Source: Candidatus Gastranaerophilales bacterium
Lineage (GTDB): Bacteria; Cyanobacteriota; Vampirovibrionia; Gastranaerophilales; Gastranaerophilaceae
DNA: 64,000 nucleotides
NCBI GenBank assembly: GCA_944326485.1
Contig: CALVED010000003.1
Coordinates: 142,637-206,636 of the forward strand
Direction of reading: 5' to 3'
Below are positions 9,009 to 18,058 of the stretch, one piece after another. Within the stretch, counting starts at the first letter, position 1, and each line of letters begins with the position of its first letter. The position numbers and the translations under genes were made by a program. A model generated the notes under the pieces. That model worked only from the letters and a program-made list of their open reading frames with translations, was not told the origin of the DNA and searched no databases.

Positions 9009-9510
9009 TTATTTCCAGCCTTCTGATTATTTCTTTAACTATTATATCAGGTGTTTTATTATTTGTATCAATTATGTAATGTACTTGTTTGTACTTATTT
9101 ATTCTTTCTTTTAGCAAAGAATGAATTTTGATTTTCATATCACAATCTGATAAAAGAGGTCTGTCTTTAGAATTTTTTACTCTTTCATATAAAGATTCTT
9201 CATCAGCACTTAAATAAAATGTAAAAGATTTTTCATTCAAAATTCTAATATTCTGTTCAAGAAGAACAATACCTCCACCAGTTGAAATTATTTGATTATC
9301 ATTATTCAAAACTTCTTTTAATATTTTTGACTCTATTTCTCTAAAATATTTTTCGCCTTTTTTTAAGAAAATTTCATTTATAGAACATTTTTCATTATTA
9401 ACAATTAACGAATCAATATCTACAAAAGAAAAATCACCAAGTTCTTCTGACAACAACTTACCAATAGTAGTTTTCCCAGCACCCATCATACCAATTAAAG
9501 AAATGTTCAA
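8989..9510 (-). CDS. aroK: Shikimate kinase
   Basis: It phosphorylates shikimate with ATP, the fifth step of the pathway. The protein has 173 residues. The Walker A motif GMMGAGKT is at 7-14, the shikimate-binding Asp pair (DID) at 31-33, the STGGGIVL loop follows, and the RPLL lid arginine is present. It lies between aroC (5 bases upstream) and aroB (20-base overlap), the expected order of a shikimate operon. Confidence 0.96.
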   Translation of the reverse strand: MNISLIGMMGAGKTTIGKLLSEELGDFSFVDIDSLIVNNEKCSINEIFLKKGEKYFREIESKILKEVLNNDNQIISTGGGIVLLEQNIRILNEKSFTFYLSADEESLYERVKNSKDRPLLSDCDMKIKIHSLLKERINKYKQVHYIIDTNNKTPDIIVKEIIRRLEINGKYSS

Positions 9511-9515
9511 ATGTA

Positions 9516-10694
9516 CTACCTTTCAGAAATTTGCTTAATATAATTAGTAAAATTTTGTTTTATTTCAAACAAACTATCATGTGAAAATTTTTCGAGGAAA
9601 GCATCCGCAATAACTATTGATGCCATAGCTTCGGCAACAACGCTGCAAGCAGGAACAGCACAAGTATCTGAGCGTTCAAAATGAGCAGAAACTTGTTCTT
9701 TTTTATCAATTGAAACAGAATTTAATGCTTTTTTCATAGTTGGAATAGCTTTCATAGAGGCTATAATTACAATATCTTCACCATTTGACATACCACCTTC
9801 TATTCCGCCAGCATTATTTGTTTTTCTTATATATCTGCCATTTTCAACATATATTTCATCATGTGTTACAGAGCCAAAAGATGCTGCAACATCTTTTCCC
9901 ATGCCAATTTCAACAGATTTAACAGCAGGTATACTCATTATTGCTTTAGCAAGAAGACCATCTAATTTCCTATCCCAGTGAACATGAGAGCCTAATCCTA
10001 CAGGAACATTTTTAAATATTACTTTAAAACTTCCACCAACGGTATCTCCTTCTGTTTGTGCTTGATTAATCTCTTCTTTCATTTTATTGCATAATTCATC
10101 ATCATAAGTTCTTAATTCAGACTTCTCAATTTTTTCAATATAATCAAAAGGATTTATTTCTTCATTCGAAAATACCTTACCTATTTGATTAACATAGGAA
10201 ATACACTCTATGTTAAATTCTTTTAGTATAGATTTTGCAACAGCACCAACAGCAACTCTTGTAGCAGTTTCTCTTGCACTAGAGCGTTCCAATATATTTC
10301 TAACATCATAGTGATTATACTTCAAAGCCCCTGAGTAGTCGGCATGTCCCGGTCTTACATTTTTAATTTCTTTAGATTTTATCTTTGCAATATTTTCTTC
10401 TGTAAACTCAACCGGTTCAGTATTCATAGGAATTTGCCAATTTACCCAGTCTTTATTTTCAATTTCTAAACATATGGGACTTCCTAATGATAAACCATGT
10501 CTAACCCCAGAGAGAATTTTAACTTTATCAGTCTCTATTTTCATTCTTCCGCCACGTCCATAACCACACTGACGTCTTGCTAATTCTTTATTTATAAAAT
10601 TAATATCAACTCTAATTCCGGCAGGAACACCCTCAATAATTGCATTTAAACACTTTCCATGAGATTCACCCGATGTTAAAAATCTTAAAATCAT
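9516..10694 (-). CDS. aroC: Chorismate synthase
   Basis: This FMN-dependent lyase makes chorismate from EPSP, the last step of the shikimate pathway. I take the ATG at 10694, eight codons inside the longest frame, because AAGGA lies six bases upstream and the protein then begins ILRFLTSGESHG as in the family. Signatures GESHGKCL, the basic RRQxGYGRGGRM region, RSSARETA and the late SVEIGMGKD and GGIEGGMSNG are intact over 392 residues. It is the first gene of the aroC-aroK-aroB-surE group. Confidence 0.97.
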   Translation of the reverse strand: MILRFLTSGESHGKCLNAIIEGVPAGIRVDINFINKELARRQCGYGRGGRMKIETDKVKILSGVRHGLSLGSPICLEIENKDWVNWQIPMNTEPVEFTEENIAKIKSKEIKNVRPGHADYSGALKYNHYDVRNILERSSARETATRVAVGAVAKSILKEFNIECISYVNQIGKVFSNEEINPFDYIEKIEKSELRTYDDELCNKMKEEINQAQTEGDTVGGSFKVIFKNVPVGLGSHVHWDRKLDGLLAKAIMSIPAVKSVEIGMGKDVAASFGSVTHDEIYVENGRYIRKTNNAGGIEGGMSNGEDIVIIASMKAIPTMKKALNSVSIDKKEQVSAHFERSDTCAVPACSVVAEAMASIVIADAFLEKFSHDSLFEIKQNFTNYIKQISER

Positions 10695-10981
10695 TTCTAT
10701 CCTTAAATTAAATAACAATATTAATTATAACAAATAATAAAGACAAAGATATTAACTATTTTCATTTTTTAATAACATACAATTAACATGCCTGTAACAA
10801 TGAAAAAACTACTATTTTAATAGCAAATAAGCGAATACATACTCCCAATAGAACATGACACTGTCAAGCAAAAAAAAGCAAAAAGTGTCAAAATTACCAT
10901 TATTAACGATTGTAAATATTATTTTAATGACATACAAGTAAGCTCTTCATCCATTGTAAAAAATAATTAAAAAATATTACC
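10695..10981. other. Intergenic region upstream of aroC with an inverted repeat
   Basis: No coding signal is visible here. A perfect 7-base inverted repeat, TGACACT (10856-10862) and AGTGTCA (10884-10890), could be an operator, but its 21-base separation is long and chance is not excluded. The aroC promoter must lie in this stretch; I cannot pick one convincingly. Confidence 0.3.
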
Positions 10982-11010
10982 TTGTATGAGTAAGTTATAA
11001 GTTTTACTAT
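10982..11010 (+). promoter_or_regulatory. Sigma-70 type promoter of the candidate RNA
   Basis: TTGTAT at 10982-10987 is separated by exactly 17 bases from TACTAT at 11005-11010. This puts transcription start near 11017. Confidence 0.55.
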
Positions 11011-11016
11011 AAAGTA

Positions 11017-11168
11017 ACAAAGAAAAACGGCTTTCGGGAAGGAGTGATGGCATAAGCTTTCTTTATGGGAGAGAGTAAAAAAGGGAATTTGGTTTAGACT
11101 TTAATTAAAAAAGATTTTGTCGGGAAGAGATTAGGGATTTAAAAAGTTCTGGTAAGCAGAACTTTTTT
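11017..11168 (+). ncRNA. Candidate structured RNA of about 150 nt upstream of deoB
   Basis: This stretch is bounded by a good promoter and a strong intrinsic terminator and has no open frame. It is more G-rich than its surroundings (several GGGA/GGGAG runs). A small hairpin CATAA/TTATG lies at about 11051-11067. The terminator is 65 bases before the deoB start, so it may be a free small RNA or a leader controlling deoB by attenuation. I do not recognise the conserved cores of SRP RNA, RNase P, tmRNA or the TPP, SAM, purine, glycine or cobalamin riboswitches. I cannot exclude a divergent 6S RNA. Confidence 0.45.
11141..11168 (+). terminator. Intrinsic terminator
   Basis: AAAAAGTTCTG and CAGAACTTTTT form an 11-base stem around GTAAG, followed by a run of T. 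Confidence 0.85.
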
Positions 11169-11232
11169 AATGCAAAAATAATTATATGATTTATACTAAA
11201 TATAATGACATTAATTGTTGAAAGGTTAATTT

Positions 11233-12414
11233 ATGAAAAGAGCTATATTAATTGTAATAGATTCTATGGGAATAGGAGCAATGCCTGATTGTAGAGAATA
11301 TGGTGATATTCCTGAATGTAATACATTATGTAACGTTGCAAAATATGTTAAAGGTCTAAAAGCTCCAAACTTTTTTAATTTAGGATTGGGCAACCTTTCA
11401 AAAGTTGAAGGTATAAATGAAAATCCAAAAGCAATAGCTCAATATGGGATTATGAAAGAACACTCTAAGGGTAAAGATACTACAACAGGTCATTGGGAAA
11501 TGATGGGTCTAATTTTAGAAAAACCATTTAAAGTCTATCCGAAAGGATTTCCAGCTGAAATAATAAATAAATTTATTGAAGAAACAAACTGTGGCGGTAT
11601 ACTAGGCAATTATCCAGCATCCGGAACAAAAATAATTGAAGATTTTTATAAAGAACATACAAAAACGAAATTTCCAATAATATACACTAGTGCAGACAGT
11701 GTTTTTCAAATTGCTGCAGATATTAATGTTATTCCTATAGACACTTTATATGAATACTGCAAAATTGCAAGAAATATTTTAACAGATGAGTACAATGTCT
11801 CAAGAGTAATTGCAAGACCATACCATATTGTAAATGGAAAGCCGGAAAGAATAGGTGGTTTAAGAAGAGATTATTCAGTTGAACCATTTAAAAATTCAAC
11901 TTGTGATGACATTATAAACAACAACGGCATAGTACTTGGAATAGGAAAAATAGAAGACATATTTGTAGGTAAAGGCATTTCACATGCTATTCATACAGGA
12001 GGTAATACCGAAGGATTAAATATTACTCTAAAGGCAGTAAAAAATGAACTTAACTTAAACGAATTGAAAACATCAAACTACAATATAGAAAAATATGATA
12101 AACAGTTTATATTTACAAATCTGGTAGATACAGATATGTTATATGGACACAGGAATAATCCATTAGGTTATGCTAAAGCAATAGAAGAAATTGATTCATA
12201 TTTGCCTAAAATAATAGAGAACATGACAGAAGAAGATTTATTAATTATAACGGCCGACCATGGTTGTGATCCTACCGTTGAAGGAACAGACCACACAAGA
12301 GAACAAGTACCATTAATTATATATTCAAAAAATATCAAACCAGGTAGATTACCTGAAATAAATTCTTTTGACTATATATCAAAGAGAATAAAAGATTGGT
12401 TTAGTTTAATTTAA
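11233..12414 (+). CDS. deoB: Phosphopentomutase
   Basis: This enzyme interconverts (deoxy)ribose 1- and 5-phosphate, linking nucleoside salvage to the pentose phosphate pathway. It has 393 residues and belongs to the alkaline-phosphatase/phosphoglycerate-mutase fold. The metal-binding start IVIDSMGIGAMPD, the phosphothreonine loop KDTTTGHWEMMG, DTDMLYGHRNNP and late TADHGCDPT are all intact. Its start has AAAGG eight bases upstream. It stands alone, following the candidate RNA with its terminator, and without other deo genes. Confidence 0.97.
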   Translation: MKRAILIVIDSMGIGAMPDCREYGDIPECNTLCNVAKYVKGLKAPNFFNLGLGNLSKVEGINENPKAIAQYGIMKEHSKGKDTTTGHWEMMGLILEKPFKVYPKGFPAEIINKFIEETNCGGILGNYPASGTKIIEDFYKEHTKTKFPIIYTSADSVFQIAADINVIPIDTLYEYCKIARNILTDEYNVSRVIARPYHIVNGKPERIGGLRRDYSVEPFKNSTCDDIINNNGIVLGIGKIEDIFVGKGISHAIHTGGNTEGLNITLKAVKNELNLNELKTSNYNIEKYDKQFIFTNLVDTDMLYGHRNNPLGYAKAIEEIDSYLPKIIENMTEEDLLIITADHGCDPTVEGTDHTREQVPLIIYSKNIKPGRLPEINSFDYISKRIKDWFSLI

Positions 12415-12600
12415 TCTAGTATTGCACTTTGTTACCGAGGATGACTCGGTAACAAAGTATTCATCTTTTGAAAACACTGCTCACCTTTGGTTAACTAAGG
12501 ATACAAGCTCACTCAAGAACAAAGTTTTTGGTTCGTTTTGTAAAAAAATTCATTCACACTTTGATCTTATTATGAATTTTTTCTCTGACATCATAAAGTT
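12405..12600 (+). repeat. Dispersed degenerate repeat, copy A
   Basis: This is one of three related intergenic segments (others at 25367-25540 and 51783-51987). It starts at the deoB stop with TTTAATTTAATCT, contains a perfect 14-base inverted repeat (ACTTTGTTACCGAG / CTCGGTAACAAAGT around 12424-12457), then a central A/T block. It ends with a well conserved 50-base tail (12541-12590) including TGAATTTTTTCTC. A 67-codon open frame crosses it, but the other copies have stops in that frame, so I treat it as non-coding. Confidence 0.65.
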
Positions 12601-12617
12601 TTATTTTAGATTTTTTA

Positions 12618-12626
12618 TGCTATAAT
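12618..12626 (+). promoter_or_regulatory. Extended -10 promoter of the ferredoxin gene
   Basis: TGCTATAAT is a perfect extended -10 element, and the -35 region is poor. The transcript would start near 12633, giving a leader of about 40 bases before the ferredoxin start. Confidence 0.55.
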
Positions 12627-12672
12627 AATTCTGTTATTTTTATATATATAGTTAAACAAAAAGGAGAAAATA

Positions 12673-12849
12673 ATGAAAGTTACAGTTAATGACAGTTGTA
12701 TAGCTTGCGGCGCATGTGAATCAGTATGTGATGCAGTTTTTTCAGTAGAAGATGTAGCTAAAGTTAATGAAGCTGGTATCGCTGGAAATGAAGATTGTGT
12801 TAAAGAAGCTGCTGATTGCTGCCCTGTTAATGCAATTGAAGTTGAATAA
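12673..12849 (+). CDS. Single-cluster [4Fe-4S] ferredoxin
   Basis: A 58-residue acidic electron carrier starting MKVTVNDSC, with AAGGAG seven bases before the ATG. Cluster ligands are C9, C12, C15 and C50 (CxxCxxC then CP). C19 and C42 occupy the places that form a disulfide in the Thermotoga maritima ferredoxin, which this protein closely resembles in layout. A second cluster is absent. It is monocistronic: its own extended -10 promoter precedes it and a terminator follows. It probably serves pyruvate:ferredoxin oxidoreductase or hydrogenase in a fermentative metabolism; the partner is inferred. Confidence 0.95.
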   Translation: MKVTVNDSCIACGACESVCDAVFSVEDVAKVNEAGIAGNEDCVKEAADCCPVNAIEVE

Positions 12850-12868
12850 ATTAATAATAAAATTAAAA

Positions 12869-12899
12869 AAAGAGAGAGATTTAATGTCTCTCTTTTTTT
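12869..12899. terminator. Bidirectional terminator
   Basis: AAAGAGAGA and TCTCTCTTT form a 9-base stem with A-rich and T-rich flanks. It serves the ferredoxin gene and the convergent membrane glycosyltransferase gene. Confidence 0.85.
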
Positions 12900-12900
12900 T

Positions 12901-14514
12901 TTAATTGTTTTGTATTATAGAATATTTTACACCTTTATATTTCGGTTTTATATTAACTAAGTTTAAATCTCTATTTCTTATAATTATAAGATTATTTTTC
13001 TTTTTAATTTCATTATTAAACCAAATTTCATCTTTAGAATGGAAATCAATATTATCTAAATCCGAATAGTATAAAAGACTATATCTTTTCCCTGTTAAAT
13101 ATGTTGATATAGTATAATTATTTTCCTTTGCTAATTTTGCATATTTCATTAAATCATTTTGACCAAATGAATAATCAAATTTATGTACTAAGTAACCTCC
13201 AATACACGAAATTAAAGACATAAAAAATGCTATATAAATTAAAGAATATAATCTTTTATTATTAATTAATAAAGAAAAAATTAAAAAAGATGAAATAAAG
13301 AAGGTTAAAACAATAAATATTTGAAGATTTATAATATTAATATAAATATCTTTTTCCACATAAAAATAAACAAAACAAGATAATAATGATGCTATAAACA
13401 TAAATAATGCTAATGTAATTAAAGAATAGTAAACAAAATTTTTATTCTCATTTTCATATATAAATGTATAAAAATATCTACCTGTTATAACCGATAAAAA
13501 TGGAAAAACAGGAAGAATATAAGTAATTAATTTGGTTGTTGATGCTGAAAAGAAAATTAAGATTAATACTGCAGAAATTATATTTAAAAATATAAATTTA
13601 TCAAAATTTCTATTTATATCTAAAAATTTAATTTTATAAAAATATATTTTTTTTAAATCAGAAACAATACCAAAAATAAAAGTGAATGTATAAGGGAAAA
13701 ATCCCCATAATATTGTCAAAAAGTAGAAATATATAGGTTGTTGTTTTCCTATAATATCAGAACCAATAAAACGCATTATATGATGTTTTACAATGTAATC
13801 ATTAAAAAAATCCATACCATGTATATCAAGCATTATATAATGCCAAGGAATAACTATAATCAGAAAAATTAATGTTCCTAACAATAAATTAAGAAACAAC
13901 TTATTATAACTTTTAAAGATAAAAGAAGTAACAATAATTATTGAATAAGGAATAATAACTCCGGGTATTCCTTTTGCAAGAACCGCAAGTGCAGAGAACA
14001 TATATATTAAAATATTAAAAATCTTTTTCTTCTTTCCATCTGTATAAAATGTATAAAAAAAACACAAAACAGAAGCCACTGTAAAACTTGTAAATACACT
14101 ATCTAATATAGCCATTTTGGTAAGAATAACATATTCTAACGAGCTCATTAATATAATTAAATTTATAAAAGCAAATTTTATATCTTTTACTTTTTTAGAA
14201 ATACAAAACAATAAACAGCTCGGTAACAATGATAAAATTACAATTGGAAGACGAGCGGTAAATTCTGAAATTTTACCAAATAACTTAAAAGATAAGCACT
14301 CAAGCCAAAAAAATAAAGGTGGTTTTTCAAAAAAATACGCTCCATTTAACTTCAAAGTTAAATAATCCTTTGAAAGAAACATCTTTTTAGCTATTTCAAC
14401 ATATCTTGTTTCATCAACATCAATTAATTCATAAGAACCCAGTAAAAAAATATAAGTCATTATAAAAATAAAAAATAATATTAAGTATAAATAAAAATCT
14501 TTCCTTACCATCAA
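12901..14514 (-). CDS. ArnT/PMT-family membrane glycosyltransferase
   Basis: A 537-residue polytopic membrane protein of the dolichyl-phosphate-mannose mannosyltransferase superfamily. After the first helix the extracytoplasmic loop contains the catalytic acidic motif (LIDVDETRYVEIAKKM). FFEKPPLFFWL and the ARLPI motif follow, typical of ArnT-like enzymes. About 11-12 hydrophobic segments follow, and a soluble C-terminal domain of roughly 100 residues lies outside. Such enzymes move a sugar from a polyprenyl phosphate to lipid A, a protein or another acceptor; the acceptor here is unknown. It is placed 19 bases downstream of mnmG and is likely co-transcribed with it. Confidence 0.88.
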   Translation of the reverse strand: MMVRKDFYLYLILFFIFIMTYIFLLGSYELIDVDETRYVEIAKKMFLSKDYLTLKLNGAYFFEKPPLFFWLECLSFKLFGKISEFTARLPIVILSLLPSCLLFCISKKVKDIKFAFINLIILMSSLEYVILTKMAILDSVFTSFTVASVLCFFYTFYTDGKKKKIFNILIYMFSALAVLAKGIPGVIIPYSIIIVTSFIFKSYNKLFLNLLLGTLIFLIIVIPWHYIMLDIHGMDFFNDYIVKHHIMRFIGSDIIGKQQPIYFYFLTILWGFFPYTFTFIFGIVSDLKKIYFYKIKFLDINRNFDKFIFLNIISAVLILIFFSASTTKLITYILPVFPFLSVITGRYFYTFIYENENKNFVYYSLITLALFMFIASLLSCFVYFYVEKDIYINIINLQIFIVLTFFISSFLIFSLLINNKRLYSLIYIAFFMSLISCIGGYLVHKFDYSFGQNDLMKYAKLAKENNYTISTYLTGKRYSLLYYSDLDNIDFHSKDEIWFNNEIKKKNNLIIIRNRDLNLVNIKPKYKGVKYSIIQNN

Positions 14515-14533
14515 TAAAACCTGTTAAATATTA

Positions 14534-16402
14534 TCAAACATTAATTTGATGAGATTCTATCATAATCATAAGAACTGAAATATCAGCAGGTTTAACGCCG
14601 CCTATTCTTGAAGCCTGTCCCAATGTGACAGGACGAATTTTTGCTAATTTATCACGAGTTTCAGTAGAAATATGTTTTATTTTTGAATAATCGATATTAT
14701 CAGGAATTTTTATTTTTTCCAATTTATCTGACATATTAACTTGTTGAATTTGTCTTTTGATATAGCCATCATATTTAATTTTAACTTCAACTTGCTCATA
14801 TATATCTTTTGAATAGTTTAAATCACGTGTTTTTTTATCAAGTTCTCTTAAAACTTCATAAGTGATGCTAGGTCTTTTTATTAATTCCGAAAGTTTAATT
14901 CCTCTATCTATATTTTCATTATATTTAGAAAGAATCTTATTAACTTCAACAGAAGGAGAAATTTTATCTATCATCAGTCTATGAATTTCATCATCAATAG
15001 TTTTTTGCTTTAATAAATAAGCATCATAGCGTTGTTGAGAAATCAATCCTGCATCATAACCTATTTTTGTAAGTCTTTCATCTGCGTTATCCTGACGAAG
15101 AAGTAATCTGTACTCACTTCTTGAAGTAAGCATTCTATATGGTTCATCTATATCTTTAGTAACTAAATCATCAACCAAAGTACCAAGATAAGACGATTCA
15201 CGAGAGAGAGTAACCATATCTTTCTTCTGAAGATATTTAACAGCATTAATTCCAGCAAGAAGCCCTTGTGCCGCTGCTTCCTCGTAACCGGAAGTACCAT
15301 TAATCTGACCTGCACAAAATAAACCGCTAACTCTTTTCGTCATTAATGAATGAGATAATTGAACAGCAGGCATATAATCATATTCAACAGCATAAGCAGG
15401 CTTCATAACATGAACATTTTCCAGTCCCGGAAGTGACTTTAGCATCTTAATTTGAACCTCAGCAGGAAGACTTGTAGAAAAACCTTGAACATACATTTCG
15501 TAAGTATTTTTTCCTTCAGGTTCTATAAAAATATGATGAGAAGGATTATGTGCAAATCTAATTACTTTATCTTCGATAGAAGGACAATATCTTGGTCCAA
15601 TACCATGAATAAGTCCTGAATATAATGGAGATTTATCAAGATTTTCTTTAATTATTTCATGAGTTTTTGCAGTAGTTCTTGTTAAATAACAAGGATATTG
15701 TTTTCTAACAGGCCTATCAGGAAGAAAAGAGAAGAAAGACGGATTTTCATCTCCAGGCTGTATTATCATTTCATCAAAATTAATTGTTCTTGCATCAACC
15801 CTGGCAGGAGTACCTGTTTTTAACCTACCCATAGTAAAACCAAGTTTTTTTAATGATGGTGATAAACCTTTAGCACTTGCTTCACCAAGTCTTCCAAATT
15901 CTAAATATTGCAGACCTATCCATATTCTTGCTTCTAATGATGTACCTGTTGTTAATATTACACAAGGCGCTAAATACTCAAGTCCAAATTCATCTTTTAA
16001 TCCTTTAACACAATTATTTTCAACTAATAGTTCTGTCATTGTACATTGTTTAAGAAATAAATTTTCTTCACTTTCAAGCAAGTTTCTGACAAATCTCATA
16101 TATTCTTTTTTATCAGACTGAGCTCTTAATGCTCTTACCGCAGGTCCTTTGGAAGAATTTAGAGTTTTAAGCTGCATATAAGTAGCATCTGCGGCAATAG
16201 CCATTATACCGCCCAATGCATCAATCTCTCTTACAAGACAAGATTTTGCAGGACCGCCTATTGCAGGATTGCAAGGCATAAGTGCAATATTATCTAAATT
16301 TAGCGAAGCTAAAAGAGTTCTTGCACCAAGTTTTGCACAAGCAATTGCGGCTTCACAGCCTGCGTGTCCAGCTCCAACTACTATTACATCATACTTAAAC
16401 AT
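14534..16402 (-). CDS. mnmG: tRNA uridine-34 5-carboxymethylaminomethyl modification enzyme MnmG
   Basis: With MnmE this FAD enzyme installs the cmnm5 group on U34 of several tRNAs. It has 622 residues, the normal length. The FAD-binding [12 protein letters not shown] at 9-20, [17 protein letters not shown], the [14 protein letters not shown] block and [14 protein letters not shown] are all present. The tRNA-binding C-terminal helical domain is complete, ending [20 protein letters not shown]. The start is [12 protein letters not shown]. Its partner mnmE is not in the window. Confidence 0.97.
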   Translation of the reverse strand: MFKYDVIVVGAGHAGCEAAIACAKLGARTLLASLNLDNIALMPCNPAIGGPAKSCLVREIDALGGIMAIAADATYMQLKTLNSSKGPAVRALRAQSDKKEYMRFVRNLLESEENLFLKQCTMTELLVENNCVKGLKDEFGLEYLAPCVILTTGTSLEARIWIGLQYLEFGRLGEASAKGLSPSLKKLGFTMGRLKTGTPARVDARTINFDEMIIQPGDENPSFFSFLPDRPVRKQYPCYLTRTTAKTHEIIKENLDKSPLYSGLIHGIGPRYCPSIEDKVIRFAHNPSHHIFIEPEGKNTYEMYVQGFSTSLPAEVQIKMLKSLPGLENVHVMKPAYAVEYDYMPAVQLSHSLMTKRVSGLFCAGQINGTSGYEEAAAQGLLAGINAVKYLQKKDMVTLSRESSYLGTLVDDLVTKDIDEPYRMLTSRSEYRLLLRQDNADERLTKIGYDAGLISQQRYDAYLLKQKTIDDEIHRLMIDKISPSVEVNKILSKYNENIDRGIKLSELIKRPSITYEVLRELDKKTRDLNYSKDIYEQVEVKIKYDGYIKRQIQQVNMSDKLEKIKIPDNIDYSKIKHISTETRDKLAKIRPVTLGQASRIGGVKPADISVLMIMIESHQINV

Positions 16403-16546
16403 AATTTAATTATATTCTAAAAAAATCTATAGTCATAAAGTTTTTTAATTTGTAAAAAATTTGACAATTTATCTTAATAAATTTTAAAAACTCCATGACA
16501 AAAATTTTTCAAAGAATTATTATTATATAGTAATGTTTATACATAT

Positions 16547-17041
16547 ATGGAGATGGGGAAAATTTCTAATTCAGTTTTAAATAAAAATACTAAATTATTT
16601 TTAGAAAGTACAAATTTAAGTTCTTTATCCTGTGATGATGATAAATTTAGTTCATTAAGCATGTCTGCGATGCTTGCTAGAGGTGAAGTTCCAGAAGTTC
16701 ATAGAAGAACTGCTGATAATTATATGGTAATAAAAAAAATATATGGAGCACCTGTTGTTCAACCACGTATTAATAATAAAGAAAGAGCTTTGCTCGCAAA
16801 ATATGACTTTAATCCACTCGAATATTCAACAATTAAGCAAATAAATGAAGAACTGTCTTTTCTAAAAAGATGGTCAATGTCGCTTGAAAAAAATCTAAGA
16901 GCAGATGCTAATGAAATAATACAAATAAGGGCAAAAGAATTAAAATTTCTTGTAGCTTCAAGATATGTTAGTGTAACAAGCGAAATTTATCAAGGTTATA
17001 AAGCTCTTGAAAGATATTTTGAAGAAATTTCTAAATACTAA
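16547..17041 (+). CDS. Conserved-looking hypothetical protein, 164 aa
   Basis: I do not recognise this protein. It is soluble, with one cysteine, a Ser-rich N-terminal 40 residues, and a C-terminal half (about 95-160) predicted as two long helices by its charge and leucine pattern. Base composition and codon use match the neighbours, and the gene fills the gap between mnmG (divergent) and the LdpA homologue (convergent, adjoining). Two in-frame ATGs two codons apart compete as start; neither has a clear Shine-Dalgarno. Confidence 0.7.
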   Translation: MEMGKISNSVLNKNTKLFLESTNLSSLSCDDDKFSSLSMSAMLARGEVPEVHRRTADNYMVIKKIYGAPVVQPRINNKERALLAKYDFNPLEYSTIKQINEELSFLKRWSMSLEKNLRADANEIIQIRAKELKFLVASRYVSVTSEIYQGYKALERYFEEISKY

Positions 17042-18007
17042 TTAAAGATACTTTAATAAATCTTGAGCGAGTTCTTTAGCAACAGCTATTGCTTTTTTCT
17101 TCAATAAGTCATTTTCGAAGAAATTATCATATTGAATATAATCCTTAACAATTTTTCTTGCATAACTTCCAATAGCAACTCCATTAACATTAACTTCACA
17201 TTCTTTTGCTAATTTTGTTGACAAAGAATTTGTACCACCTGATAACAATATATATACAGGCAATTTGGCATCATTAATTAATTTGGCAAAAGCAACAGTT
17301 TGAAGCGTCGAATTATAATTATTTTCTCCACCGGACATTGGTTTTCCGTCAACTTGCAATATGACAGAATATGGTTCAGACTTTTTCAACATTTCTTTTA
17401 ACATATAAATAATATAATCATCACCAAGCTTTGATCTATCTAAACAAATACTTAACAATCCCTTATATAAAGACCTTATTTTATACCAATTATCTATTAT
17501 TTCATTAGTTTTATCACTTGTACAATGAAATTCTACACAATCAATTTTTTCGGAAATTAAAGGTAAAAGCATTGTATGTGGAGCCTTATACTTATGTTCT
17601 GTAATAATTGCAGAATTTTGACATACATCTAAACATTTAAAACACCCTATACATTTTTTTTCATCAACACTGCACTTATTATCCTCAATATATATAGCAT
17701 TTTGAGGACAAACAGATAAACAAATATTGCAATTAATACATTTTTGATTATTAATAACAGCCTTTGATACATGCACATCATTCTGAAGTCCTATACTCAC
17801 ACAAATATTTGCTTGAGAATCTGCTCTTTTTAAACCGTTTTCAGCTGCAATCAATACATCTTTTTTTGCACATATATCAAAGAAATTAAATCCAGCCATT
17901 GCATAAACATATACAAGTTTTTCAATCTCTTTAATATTTTCATTACCTGCACCGCAAATTAATTTTAAACATTTTTTATTTTCTAATATATGTTTTAAAG
18001 TTTCCAT
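17042..18007 (-). CDS. LdpA-like iron-sulfur protein
   Basis: A 321-residue protein resembling cyanobacterial LdpA, the redox-sensing protein that feeds light/metabolic information into the KaiABC clock. The N-terminal segment LKLICGAGNENIKEIEKL then YAMAGFNFFDICAKKDV has the LdpA pattern (CGA, then a tyrosine-alanine-x-alanine-G helix and D-x-A). Two ferredoxin-type [4Fe-4S] motifs follow, C90-C93-C96-C100 and C119-C122-C125-C129. The C-terminal 190 residues form an alpha/beta domain with ILLSGGTNSLS. No kai genes or photosynthesis genes are in the window, so a clock role is doubtful; a redox-sensing or dihydropyrimidine-dehydrogenase-like role is possible. It is divergent from the isochorismatase gene. 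Confidence 0.75.
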   Translation of the reverse strand: METLKHILENKKCLKLICGAGNENIKEIEKLVYVYAMAGFNFFDICAKKDVLIAAENGLKRADSQANICVSIGLQNDVHVSKAVINNQKCINCNICLSVCPQNAIYIEDNKCSVDEKKCIGCFKCLDVCQNSAIITEHKYKAPHTMLLPLISEKIDCVEFHCTSDKTNEIIDNWYKIRSLYKGLLSICLDRSKLGDDYIIYMLKEMLKKSEPYSVILQVDGKPMSGGENNYNSTLQTVAFAKLINDAKLPVYILLSGGTNSLSTKLAKECEVNVNGVAIGSYARKIVKDYIQYDNFFENDLLKKKAIAVAKELAQDLLKYL

Positions 18008-18058
18008 AATAAAATTATTATATAATAAATTAAAAGATAATAAATTAAAGAGGCAAAT

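Noticed and set aside
11017..11168. Assignment of the candidate RNA to SRP RNA, RNase P RNA or a named riboswitch.
   Set aside because: The conserved cores (for example the SRP GGAAGCAGC-type loop) are not present; only the general shape with promoter and terminator is supported.
12422..12625. A 67-codon frame downstream of deoB.
   Set aside because: It coincides with repeat copy A, starts with TTG and lacks a ribosome site. The corresponding frames in copies B and C contain stops, although nearby peptide similarity (SLKNxVF, HFxLIxNFFSD) shows DNA-level relatedness.
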